Below, one piece after another: positions 36,276 to 43,838 of a stretch of 64,000 nucleotides of DNA. The position numbers were made by a program, and so were the translations under genes. Source of the DNA: Enterobacter sp. BIGb0383 (GTDB lineage Bacteria; Pseudomonadota; Gammaproteobacteria; Enterobacterales; Enterobacteriaceae); NCBI RefSeq assembly GCF_003751845.1, contig NZ_RJKQ01000002.1, forward strand, positions 434,001 through 498,000, read 5' to 3'. The notes under the pieces were generated by a model that was not told the origin of the DNA, ran no database searches, and saw only the letters and a list, made by a program, of their open reading frames with translations. The stretch's first letter is position 1; every line of letters starts with the position of its first letter.

Positions 36276-37300
36276 GAACGTACCTCACCGCCTGCGGCAA
36301 AATCATCAAACGACCGTCCCGACACGGGAATAATGTGGCGACGGATAAACTCACTGCCTTCCCGCGCGCCGATTTCAGCGTCCTTCAGGCAGCACTCCCA
36401 CTCCAGCACCGCCCAGCCGTCATAGCCGTACTGGGTAAGCTTGCTGAAGATGGTTTTAAAATCGATCTGCCCGTCGCCCAGCGAGCGGAAGCGCCCTGCT
36501 CTGTCGATCCACGGCTGGTAACCGCCGTAAACGCCGCTGCGCCCGTTGCCGCGAAACTCAGCATCCTTCACGTGGAAGGCTTTAATCCGCGAATGGTAGA
36601 TATCGATAAACGCCAGGTAATCCATCTGCTGGAGATGCAGATGGCTCGGATCGTAGAGAATATTGCAGCGCGGATGGTTATCCACCAGCGCGAGGAAGCG
36701 CTCAAAGGTGGCACCATCGTGCAGATCCTCGCCGGGATGAATTTCATAGCAGAGATCCACGCCATGCTCATCAAAAGCATCGAGGATCGGCCGCCAGAGT
36801 CGGGCCAGCGTCTGGAATGCCTCATCCAGCAGGGCCGCATTGTGCGGCGGCCAGGGGTAAAAATAGGGCCAGGCCAGCGCCCCGGAGAACGTAGCGTGGG
36901 CGCTAAGACCCAGATTCTGTGAAGCCTTTGCGGCAAGCATTAGCATCTGCGTCGCCCAGCGCTGACGCGCCTGCGGGTTGCCGCGAACCTCGGGCGGCGC
37001 AAAGCCGTCGAAGGCGTCGTCATAGGCCGGATGTACAGCAACAAGCTGCCCTTCCAGATGGGTCGACAGCTCGCTGATGCTTAACCCGCGTTCAGCCAGA
37101 ATACCGCGCACCTCGTCGCAGTACGCCTGGCTGCTGGCTGCCCGTTCAAGGTCAAAAATCGCCTTATGATTGCAGGGGATCTGCAGCGCTTTATACCCCA
37201 GCCCCGCAGCCCAGTCGGCCAGCCCTTCCAGCGAGTTAAACGGGGGCTGGCCCCCGATAAACTGCGCCAGAAAAATACCAGGTCCCTTGATCGTTTTCAT
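36272..37300 (-). CDS. Sugar phosphate isomerase/epimerase-type TIM barrel (AP-endonuclease family 2)
   Basis: This 342-aa protein is a xylose-isomerase-like TIM barrel related to IolE, Hyi and YcjR. Visible segments are LGYKALQIPCNHKAIFDLERA near the N-terminus, LSAHATFSGALAWPYFYPWP, CYEIHPGEDLHDG (with metal-ligand Glu and His), NILYDPSHLHLQQMDYLAFI, IKAFHVKDAEF and WAVLEWECCLKD. The start is ATG 37300 with GGAGGGG just upstream; a TTG at 37315 lies next to the transporter stop and is less likely. It is the middle gene of the LacI-controlled operon. The substrate is unknown; it may isomerise or epimerise the product of the neighbouring oxidoreductase. Confidence 0.87.
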   Translation of the reverse strand: MKTIKGPGIFLAQFIGGQPPFNSLEGLADWAAGLGYKALQIPCNHKAIFDLERAASSQAYCDEVRGILAERGLSISELSTHLEGQLVAVHPAYDDAFDGFAPPEVRGNPQARQRWATQMLMLAAKASQNLGLSAHATFSGALAWPYFYPWPPHNAALLDEAFQTLARLWRPILDAFDEHGVDLCYEIHPGEDLHDGATFERFLALVDNHPRCNILYDPSHLHLQQMDYLAFIDIYHSRIKAFHVKDAEFRGNGRSGVYGGYQPWIDRAGRFRSLGDGQIDFKTIFSKLTQYGYDGWAVLEWECCLKDAEIGAREGSEFIRRHIIPVSGRSFDDFAAGGEVRS

Positions 37301-37315
37301 AACCCCTCCGAACAA

Positions 37316-38557
37316 TTACTCAGGCTCTTTCTCATCGTATTTGAAAGAGAAAAGGAAAATTAATGCGATGGCGGCAGCGGCCACGGCTGGGATCCACCAG
37401 AAGGTTACCCACGCCTGCGGTACGGTCTGACCGGCAACAATTCGGTTATAGAGCGCGCCGGAGATCTGCGAGCCGAGCAGCATCCCGATACCGTAGGTGA
37501 ACATCACGATCATGCTCTGGGCCTGACCTTTCACCTTCTCGCCCGCCACGCGGTCGGTATAGATAAAGCCAACCACAAAGAAGAAGTCGTAGCACACGCC
37601 GTGCAGCAGGATGCCGAGATAGAGCAGCGCACGCCCTTCCTCGCTGACGCCCATCGCGAACATGGCGTAGCGCACAAACCACGCCAGCATGCCGATCAGC
37701 AGCATGTACTTCACGCCAAGACGGCGGAACAGCAGCGGGATCACCAGCATAAAGAAGATTTCAGACATCTGGCCGAAGGACATGGCCGTACTGACATCCG
37801 CTACGCCCGCGTCAGACAGGAAGGACGCGGTATAGGCGTAGTAGGTACCCAGCGGGACGGAGATCAGCGTCGCGCACAGGGAGAAGATAAAGAAGTGACG
37901 GGTTTTCAGCAGCGCAAAGGCATCGGCGCAGAGCAGATCGCGCAGCTTAACCGGCAGCCCTTTCGCCGGGGCCGGCGTATGCGGCAGCGTCAGGCTATAG
38001 ATCGCCAGCAGCACTGAACACGCCGCCGCCAGGGTAAAGATACCGGTGGTGTCGGAAATGCCGGTCACGCCGATAAAGATCCCCGCGACAATCCAGCCGA
38101 TGGTGCCGAAGACGCGCACCACCGGGAAGGTTTTATCGATATTCGCCAGGCTGTGGAACGCAATATTGTTGGTCAGCGCCAGCGTCGGCATATAGCACAG
38201 GGTATAGCCAAACAGCAGGCCAATCAGCAGCGCACCGTTTTCGGCAACCAGCGCCTGCGGCACAAACCACAGGAAAATGGCGCCAAGCAGATGCATCACC
38301 GCCATCACCTTCTGTGACGGGAAGAAGCGGTCAACCAGCATCCCCAGTACAAACGGCGAAAGAATCGACGCGATGGGACCTGCGGAGAAGGCATCGCCAA
38401 TCAGCAATGACATATTGTACTGGGTCATCACCAGACCCAGCGTTACCGACCAGCTACCCCAGATAAAGAACTGCATAAACATCATCAGTGACAGACGCGG
38501 CACAAGGAGCCGGTATGACACGTTTGCTTTCCCACGACTTTCGGTTGTTGACACCAT
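37316..38557 (-). CDS. MFS transporter (nucleoside-symporter NHS-like)
   Basis: This 413-aa transporter has 12 predicted membrane helices and resembles the NupG/XapB/YegT nucleoside:proton symporter branch: LSLMMFMQFFIWGSWSVTLG, FSAGPIASILSPFVLGMLVDRFFPSQKVMAVMHLLGA and LTNNIAFHSLANIDKTFPVVRVFGTIGWIVAG. The start ATG 38557 has GAGGTGAGG upstream. As first gene of the operon with an oxidoreductase and an isomerase it probably imports their substrate, which need not be a nucleoside; members of this branch are also found in sugar operons. Two LacI-type palindromes lie 18 and 49 nt upstream of the start. Confidence 0.87.
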   Translation of the reverse strand: MVSTTESRGKANVSYRLLVPRLSLMMFMQFFIWGSWSVTLGLVMTQYNMSLLIGDAFSAGPIASILSPFVLGMLVDRFFPSQKVMAVMHLLGAIFLWFVPQALVAENGALLIGLLFGYTLCYMPTLALTNNIAFHSLANIDKTFPVVRVFGTIGWIVAGIFIGVTGISDTTGIFTLAAACSVLLAIYSLTLPHTPAPAKGLPVKLRDLLCADAFALLKTRHFFIFSLCATLISVPLGTYYAYTASFLSDAGVADVSTAMSFGQMSEIFFMLVIPLLFRRLGVKYMLLIGMLAWFVRYAMFAMGVSEEGRALLYLGILLHGVCYDFFFVVGFIYTDRVAGEKVKGQAQSMIVMFTYGIGMLLGSQISGALYNRIVAGQTVPQAWVTFWWIPAVAAAAIALIFLFSFKYDEKEPE

Positions 38558-38574
38558 TTGCCTCACCTCAAAAA

Positions 38575-38586
38575 GTAATCGATTAC
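38575..38586. promoter_or_regulatory. LacI-type operator, proximal copy (GTAATCGATTAC)
   Basis: A perfect 12-bp palindrome with a central CG, typical of LacI-family operators, inside the extended repeat AAAGTAATCGATTACAAAAC. It lies 18 nt before the MFS transporter start. Confidence 0.8.
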
Positions 38587-38605
38587 AAAACATCTCAAAT
38601 GCAAA

Positions 38606-38617
38606 GTAATCGATTAC
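38606..38617. promoter_or_regulatory. LacI-type operator, distal copy (GTAATCGATTAC)
   Basis: Identical to the proximal palindrome. The centres are 31 bp apart, about three helical turns, so two dimers could bind on the same DNA face. Confidence 0.8.
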
Positions 38618-38681
38618 AAAACAAAGATCCTGTACGTCACAGCGGATCTGGGAGATCGGTCACGATAAAAATGTGGGAGGC

Positions 38682-38705
38682 TTCCCCCGCCGGACGGCGG
38701 GGGAA
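38682..38705. terminator. GC-rich hairpin downstream of pheP
   Basis: TTCCCCCGCC and GGCGGGGGAA form a perfect 10-bp stem around GGAC, just after the pheP stop. There is no clear U-tract on either strand, so termination strength is uncertain. Confidence 0.6.
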
Positions 38706-38710
38706 AAGGA

Positions 38711-40105
38711 TCAGCGCGGAGTACGGCGCAGCGCCTTAAAGGCGACAAACAGGAACAGGATCCAGCCTGGCAGCAGAATTGCCGACAGACGCATATCATC
38801 GATGGTGCACATCAGCACCAGGATAAAGGCGAGGAAGGCGATACACACATAGTTACCCAGTGGATACAGCAGGGCTTTAAACTGCGTCTCACGGCCCTGG
38901 CGACGCATCGCGGCGCGGAATTTCAGGTGCGCCAGACAGATCATGATCCAGTTCAGCAGCAGAGTCGCTACCACCAGCGCCATCAGCAGGCCGAACGCCT
39001 TCTGCGGCAGGAGATAGTTCACCAGCACCACCAGAGAGGTGATCGCACCTGAGAGGAACAGGGAGTTTACCGGCACGCCGCGACGGCTGACGCGGGTTAA
39101 GAACTTAGGCGCATTCCCCTGAACCGACAGGCCAAACAGCATCCGGCTGTTGGAGTAAACGCCGCTGTTATAGACCGACAGCGAAGCCACCAGAATCACC
39201 ACGTTAAGCGCTGAGGCCACAATATTGCTGTCGAGTTCGTGGAAAATCATCACGAACGGGCTGCTGTTAGACTGGATTTCACTCCACGGATAGAGCGCCA
39301 GCAGAACCACCAGAGAACCGATATAGAACAGCAGGATGCGGTACACCACCTGGTTTACGGCCTGAGGAATCGTCTTTTCCGGGTTGCGCGCTTCTGCGGC
39401 GGTAATGCCGATCAGCTCCAGTCCGCCGAAGGAGAACATAATTACCGCCAGAGAGAGAATCAGCCCGTGCCAGCCCGTCGCCAGGAAGCCGCCGTGCTGC
39501 CAGAGGTTTTCGATCCCCGCACGCTCGCCACCGTGACCGGAGAAGAGCATCCAGACGCCGAAGCCGATCATACCGATAATCGCCAGTACCTTAATCAGCG
39601 CAAACCAGAATTCGGTTTCACCGTACACGCGGACGTTGACCAGGTTTATGGCATTAATGATAACGAAGAAGACCGCCGCCCAGATCCAGGTCGGCACGTC
39701 GGGCAGCCAGTACTGCATATAGATACCGGCGGCGGTCAGTTCCGCCATGCCGACCAGCACAAACATAACCCAGTAGTTCCAGCCGGAAAGGAAACCGGCG
39801 AACGGCCCCCAGTATTTATACGCAAAGTGGGCGAAGGAGCCGGATACCGGCTCTTCCACTACCATCTCGCCGAGCTGGCGCATAATCAGAAAGGCAATAA
39901 TACCGGCGACGCCGTAACCCAGCAGTACGGCCGGTCCGGCCATCTGGATCGCCGGGCCAATGCCCAGAAACAGTCCGGTGCCAATCGCGCCCCCAAGGGC
40001 AATCAGCTGAATATGGCGGTTTTGCAGCCCTCGCTGCAGTGTCGGCTGCTGCTCCGACCCGGCATCGCCTGATGTGTTTGCGGATGCGGTTGACGCGTTC
40101 TTCAC
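38711..40105 (-). CDS. pheP: Phenylalanine-specific permease PheP
   Basis: PheP is an inner-membrane proton symporter for phenylalanine of the amino-acid/APC family. The protein aligns almost completely with E. coli PheP, e.g. LQNRHIQLIALGGAIGTGLF, GEMVVEEPVSGSFAHFAYKY, FSFGGLELIGITAAEARNPE and VSRRGVPVNSLFLSGA. I use the GTG at 40105 (464 aa; VKNASTAS...), which corresponds to the E. coli N-terminus and has AAGGGG 6 nt upstream. ATG codons further upstream (40123, 40150) give a longer, unconserved leader. Confidence 0.94.
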   Translation of the reverse strand: MKNASTASANTSGDAGSEQQPTLQRGLQNRHIQLIALGGAIGTGLFLGIGPAIQMAGPAVLLGYGVAGIIAFLIMRQLGEMVVEEPVSGSFAHFAYKYWGPFAGFLSGWNYWVMFVLVGMAELTAAGIYMQYWLPDVPTWIWAAVFFVIINAINLVNVRVYGETEFWFALIKVLAIIGMIGFGVWMLFSGHGGERAGIENLWQHGGFLATGWHGLILSLAVIMFSFGGLELIGITAAEARNPEKTIPQAVNQVVYRILLFYIGSLVVLLALYPWSEIQSNSSPFVMIFHELDSNIVASALNVVILVASLSVYNSGVYSNSRMLFGLSVQGNAPKFLTRVSRRGVPVNSLFLSGAITSLVVLVNYLLPQKAFGLLMALVVATLLLNWIMICLAHLKFRAAMRRQGRETQFKALLYPLGNYVCIAFLAFILVLMCTIDDMRLSAILLPGWILFLFVAFKALRRTPR

Positions 40106-40294
40106 GTCCTTCCCCTTTATCATTTTTATAGAAGGGGCACCTTTTAACACTTAGCGTGGCCTGCCGCAAGACTGGCGTGCCTCCGGTTAATGTAAAGCAG
40201 ATACCGGACAGGAAAGCGTGGCGCTGGCAGATTGGCGAAGACTGTGTATTAATAACGTATTGCAGTGAAATCTTAGGTATTACGGGGAGTTGCC

Positions 40295-41083
40295 GTGCAG
40301 TATACCATAAATAATTCAATTATTTTCAATAGCGGAGATGGCACTCTTCAGCACCTTGAGACAAACGATGTTGTCCAGCTTCCCCTGCCTGCGCAGCGAT
40401 TGCTGCAGATTATACTGGAGTCTGAGTGTGAAATTCTGACCCGAGATTTCCTTTTCCGCGAGGTCTGGGACAAGTACGGACTAACGGGCTCAAACAGCAA
40501 TCTTAATCAATATCTGAGTTTGCTGCGGCGCAGCATGCTTGCTTTTGGCTGCGACAATTTCGTTATCACCATCCCCAAAATTGGCATAAAACTCGACGAA
40601 CAGATCGGCATCGTAAAGACTTCAGCACAGAACGAGCCTGTACAGCGGGTAGAACATTCAGCCCCTGAGCCTGCGAAGAAAAACCCTCGCGGTCTCTTCG
40701 CGTATCCCCTGCTTCCCCTGGGGGCAGGACTCGCCGTGCTGATTATGGCCACGCTTGCCGGATTGTGGATCCTGAAGGCCAGAAATACAGAACGTGACCC
40801 GACATTCACTGCGCATACGCTACAGACAGGCTGCGTGATACATACCGTCAAATCCGAGCGTGAATACTACAACGAGAAAGTAGAGAATCAGGTTGCAAAA
40901 ATCCTGCAAGAAAATAACCTCTCCTGCACCAAAGGATTTAACCTTTACTTTGATTACTATCCTTCCAGCACGCCCCAGACATATGGCCGGACAATGCTCT
41001 CTTTATGCCGCACAGGGTCAGAGGGTGTGAACCTATCCTGCGACAATATTTTTTATTCAAACCGGAATGAAATCAATGATTAA
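40295..41083 (+). CDS. Membrane-bound winged-helix regulator (ToxR/CadC/MarT-like)
   Basis: This 262-aa protein joins an N-terminal OmpR/PhoB-type winged helix (near residues 28-100: LPAQRLLQIILESECEILTR, FREVW, NQYLSLLRRSM, ITIPKIGIKL) to a single membrane helix (about 137-160) and a periplasmic domain of about 100 residues with four cysteines (180, 211, 238, 249). The layout matches ToxR, CadC and Salmonella MarT or E. coli YqeI. Regulators of this kind bind DNA while anchored in the membrane and sense the periplasm. The start is GTG 40295 with GGGGAG 5 nt upstream. It overlaps the next gene, a FidL-like partner. The pair is more AT-rich than the genes around it. Confidence 0.85.
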   Translation: MQYTINNSIIFNSGDGTLQHLETNDVVQLPLPAQRLLQIILESECEILTRDFLFREVWDKYGLTGSNSNLNQYLSLLRRSMLAFGCDNFVITIPKIGIKLDEQIGIVKTSAQNEPVQRVEHSAPEPAKKNPRGLFAYPLLPLGAGLAVLIMATLAGLWILKARNTERDPTFTAHTLQTGCVIHTVKSEREYYNEKVENQVAKILQENNLSCTKGFNLYFDYYPSSTPQTYGRTMLSLCRTGSEGVNLSCDNIFYSNRNEIND

Positions 41084-41570
41084 AAAAACAATTATGCTGG
41101 GCGTTGTTTTTTTAGTGCTGGCAACGCCAGTCAGCGTAATCACAATTCAAAATAAAATTAACAGCTTTAATCTTTTCCCGTTCAAATGCCTTACTTTCAC
41201 TCGGTATATACTTAACGACAACAACAAAGATATTTATTTCAATGTTTCTCAGGATTTACGATTTTACTCTTTGCAGGATGGTTATTTCCTGATCGGTGGA
41301 ACCACGCAAAGCGGCGATAAGATCAGCAAGATCAACCGCAGCGTGCGCTTTGAGGCGGGCTCATTAACTCAGGGCAAAACATTTTCTTATAAAATCAAAA
41401 GCATTGAAAAATTAAACGGCGATGATATCACCGACGATTTATTTCAGTTGTTGCTGAATGAATATACAATCGGTAAGGACGACTTTCAGGTAGATGTCTT
41501 TAAAATCGATAATCTGTCCTATTTGATAGGCGGTCCCCACTCGTTTATTAATACCTGCACACGTTATTAA
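41076..41570 (+). CDS. FidL/YqeJ-like membrane protein, partner of the preceding regulator
   Basis: This 164-aa protein has one N-terminal hydrophobic segment (MIKKTIMLGVVFLVLATPVS) and a periplasmic body. It overlaps the ToxR/MarT-like gene by 8 nt. The size, topology and position match FidL, which follows marT in Salmonella, and YqeJ, which follows yqeI in E. coli. FidL-like proteins are thought to modulate the membrane-bound regulator, as ToxS does for ToxR. I start it at ATG 41076, 9 nt after GGA; an ATG at 41067 directly abuts that site and is less likely. The family call rests on context as much as on sequence. Confidence 0.65.
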   Translation: MIKKTIMLGVVFLVLATPVSVITIQNKINSFNLFPFKCLTFTRYILNDNNKDIYFNVSQDLRFYSLQDGYFLIGGTTQSGDKISKINRSVRFEAGSLTQGKTFSYKIKSIEKLNGDDITDDLFQLLLNEYTIGKDDFQVDVFKIDNLSYLIGGPHSFINTCTRY

Positions 41571-41600
41571 AAAACCCGGTACTGTTGCCGCAGAGATCCC

Positions 41601-42551
41601 ATGAATCACACCGCTATCTGCTATCGCCACTTTGGCCTTCCGGAGGAGACGCTTAAGGTTGAGTCTGCTCCTCTGCCTCCCTGCCCTGCCGACAGATTAC
41701 GGGTCAGGATGCTCTGTGCCCCGATCAACGCCTCGGATCTTATTCCGGTGACCGGGGCCTACAGCCATCGCATCACGCCGCCCGTCGTTGCCGGCTATGA
41801 AGGCGTCGGCGTAGTGCTATCAGCCCCGCACGGACTTAGCCACCTGACGGGCAAGCGCGTGCTGCCGCTACGCGGTGAAGGGACCTGGCAAACCCACGTT
41901 GACTGCGATCCTGACTGGGCGGTCCTCGTTCCGGATGAAATCGACACGGCCCTCGCCGCCCGGGCTTATATTAACCCGCTGGCGGCGCTGCTGATGCTCC
42001 GGCTTTATTCCCCGGCAGGCAAGCGGGTGCTGCTGACCGCCGCGGGGTCCGACTGTGCCTTATTACTGGGACAGTGGGCATTGCGGATGGGGGCCGTGTC
42101 AGTCGCCGGGATCCATCGCTCTGTCGTTCATGCGCAAAGGCTTATCGACTGCGGCATTACGCCAGTATCGCAGCAGGATGTTCAGGCCGTGGAACGCATT
42201 GCCAGGGACTCAGACCTGGTTTTTGACGCCACCGGTGGACAGCTTGCCGAAACCCTCCTGCAAACGCTTCCCGACGCGGCGCTGTTTATCTGCTATGGCC
42301 TGCTCTCAGGCCAGCCCTTCCGGCAAACCCGCAGGCTGCCGCGAATGCACTGGTTCCATATTCGAAATTATCTGGACGATCTCACGCCCGCCCGGTGGCA
42401 GTCGCTGTTTAGTGAGATCTGGACGTTGCTGAAAATCAGCAGACTCGGCGGCATCCGATGCTTTTCGCAGGCCGACTGGCAAGAGGCAATGGCGTTTTAC
42501 CGGGCTGAAGGACGGACGGAGAAACCGATGCTGGTGATGGGCGAGATCTAG
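41601..42551 (+). CDS. Medium-chain dehydrogenase/reductase (MECR/quinone-oxidoreductase-like)
   Basis: This 316-aa protein is a medium-chain dehydrogenase/reductase. The GroES-like N-terminal domain shows VRMLCAPINASDLIPVTGAY and VVAGYEGVGVVL; the Rossmann domain shows KRVLLTAAGSDCALLLGQWALRMGA and DLVFDATGG. The usual catalytic zinc ligands of alcohol dehydrogenases are not apparent, and the NASD motif fits the zinc-free MECR/enoyl-reductase branch. The substrate is unknown. It follows the membrane regulator pair on the same strand after 30 nt, so it may be co-transcribed, but the gap lacks strong signals. It is convergent with the YncE-like gene. Confidence 0.8.
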   Translation: MNHTAICYRHFGLPEETLKVESAPLPPCPADRLRVRMLCAPINASDLIPVTGAYSHRITPPVVAGYEGVGVVLSAPHGLSHLTGKRVLPLRGEGTWQTHVDCDPDWAVLVPDEIDTALAARAYINPLAALLMLRLYSPAGKRVLLTAAGSDCALLLGQWALRMGAVSVAGIHRSVVHAQRLIDCGITPVSQQDVQAVERIARDSDLVFDATGGQLAETLLQTLPDAALFICYGLLSGQPFRQTRRLPRMHWFHIRNYLDDLTPARWQSLFSEIWTLLKISRLGGIRCFSQADWQEAMAFYRAEGRTEKPMLVMGEI

Positions 42552-42558
42552 CAGAAAT

Positions 42559-42592
42559 CCGGAACGCGCCGCGGACAGAGGGCGCGTTCCGG
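42559..42592. terminator. Hairpin between convergent dehydrogenase and YncE-like genes
   Basis: CCGGAACGCGCC (42559-42570) and GGCGCGTTCCGG (42581-42592) are perfectly complementary 12-nt arms with a 10-nt loop. No T-run flanks them. The position between converging genes supports a bidirectional stop signal. Confidence 0.65.
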
Positions 42593-42608
42593 TAACGAGG
42601 CGAGAGGC

Positions 42609-43691
42609 TTACTTATCCAGAGCGATACGGACGACGCTGTCCGGTGCGCTGGTGGAGTGATCCTTGTTAAACGGCTGTTTTACCGTAACAAACAGAGTTT
42701 GCCCATCGGCGGACAGCAGCATGCTGTTCGGGTTCGGTGGCAGATCCCAGGATTTTTTCACCGCGTAAGAGGTGGCATCCAGGCTCAGCAGTTTACCGCC
42801 GTCACGACGGGTGATGTAAATCTCGTGACGTTTCGGGTTGAATTTCACCGACAGGGAATCGCCCACATCCAGCGTTTTCAGCAGCTTGCCGGTATTGATA
42901 TCGACCACCAGGGTGGTTTTCGCCTGGGAGTTGTCGGTGACAAACAGACGGCCAGTTTCCGTATCTTCCGCCATGTTCAGCAGCAGAGCCGGTTTGTCGC
43001 CCAGCGGCTTCCAGCGGTGTTCGATACGATTATTGCGCGGGTTGATCACCAGGATTTCACCGCCGCCGTTGGCCGCATAGATACGCTGCGTTTTCTCAGA
43101 GTAGTGCAGGCCGGTCATCCATTTCCCGGTGTTTTTGATGCGGGTTTTCAGCTTCAGCGTTTCGGCATCCACCACCCAGATCACCGCCGGATCGGCAACC
43201 GCGCCGATATAGAGCAGACCGTTGTGCAGCATCACCTGACGCGCACCGTACGGGAAGCCTTCTTTATTGCGCTCGGGGAACAGCGTGCGGCCTTTCACTT
43301 TGCCGTCGGCGGTGTTCAGGGCGCTGATGCCGCCGTCCAGGGAGTTGGTGACATACACCACTTTGCCGTCAGCGGAGATATCCATCCCGAAGTTTTTCAG
43401 GTCGGTGTGGCTGCGTCCGATGGTTTTCAGGGTTTTAGGATCGAGTTTGTAGACTACGCCGCCCTGCACATCTTTGAAGCCTTCAGAACTGGCAACGTAC
43501 AGCGCGTCGCCTGCCGGGCTGAGCACCATTTCATACAGGCCGTCGGCCAGATCGCGCTTCACCACGTCAGTTGCCGCAACGGTAGTGGGCTCTTTTGCGA
43601 CTTCAGGCGCTGCCGGAGCGGATGACTGTGCGGCACAGCCTGTCAGTACCGTTGCCACCAGCAGTGCCAGCGCGGACGTTTTCATCTTCAT
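42609..43691 (-). CDS. YncE-like beta-propeller lipoprotein
   Basis: This 360-aa protein has a lipoprotein signal (TSALALLVATVLTGC, lipobox LTGC) and a seven-bladed propeller of YncE type: GGVVYKLDPKTLKTIGRSHTDLK, DGKVVYVTNSLDGGISALNTADGKV, AVIWVVDAETLKLKTRIKNTGKWMTGL, DGQTLFVTVKQ. E. coli YncE is secreted, Fur-repressed and binds DNA in vitro; here an added lipobox suggests membrane attachment. AAGGA lies 8 nt before ATG 43691. A Fur-like sequence is upstream. It may take part in iron-limited growth, but its function is not established. Confidence 0.85.
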   Translation of the reverse strand: MKMKTSALALLVATVLTGCAAQSSAPAAPEVAKEPTTVAATDVVKRDLADGLYEMVLSPAGDALYVASSEGFKDVQGGVVYKLDPKTLKTIGRSHTDLKNFGMDISADGKVVYVTNSLDGGISALNTADGKVKGRTLFPERNKEGFPYGARQVMLHNGLLYIGAVADPAVIWVVDAETLKLKTRIKNTGKWMTGLHYSEKTQRIYAANGGGEILVINPRNNRIEHRWKPLGDKPALLLNMAEDTETGRLFVTDNSQAKTTLVVDINTGKLLKTLDVGDSLSVKFNPKRHEIYITRRDGGKLLSLDATSYAVKKSWDLPPNPNSMLLSADGQTLFVTVKQPFNKDHSTSAPDSVVRIALDK

Positions 43692-43784
43692 CAGGGAAAT
43701 CCTTCACCTTATTAATCAGTCGGGGCGGAGGCTCGTTACCAGGGCTTATGATTATATTCCCTGCGAGCGCAGTAATAACAAAGA

Positions 43785-43806
43785 GAATGAGAACTATACG
43801 CATTCC
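43785..43806 (-). promoter_or_regulatory. Possible Fur box upstream of the YncE-like gene
   Basis: GAATGAGAACTATACGCATTC has complementary GAATG/CATTC ends and the NATNAT-like spacing of Fur sites, and the yncE relative in E. coli is Fur-regulated. The match to the 19-bp consensus is partial. Confidence 0.35.
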
Positions 43807-43838
43807 CTTTGTATTATCAACCCTGATTGCAGGCGGTT

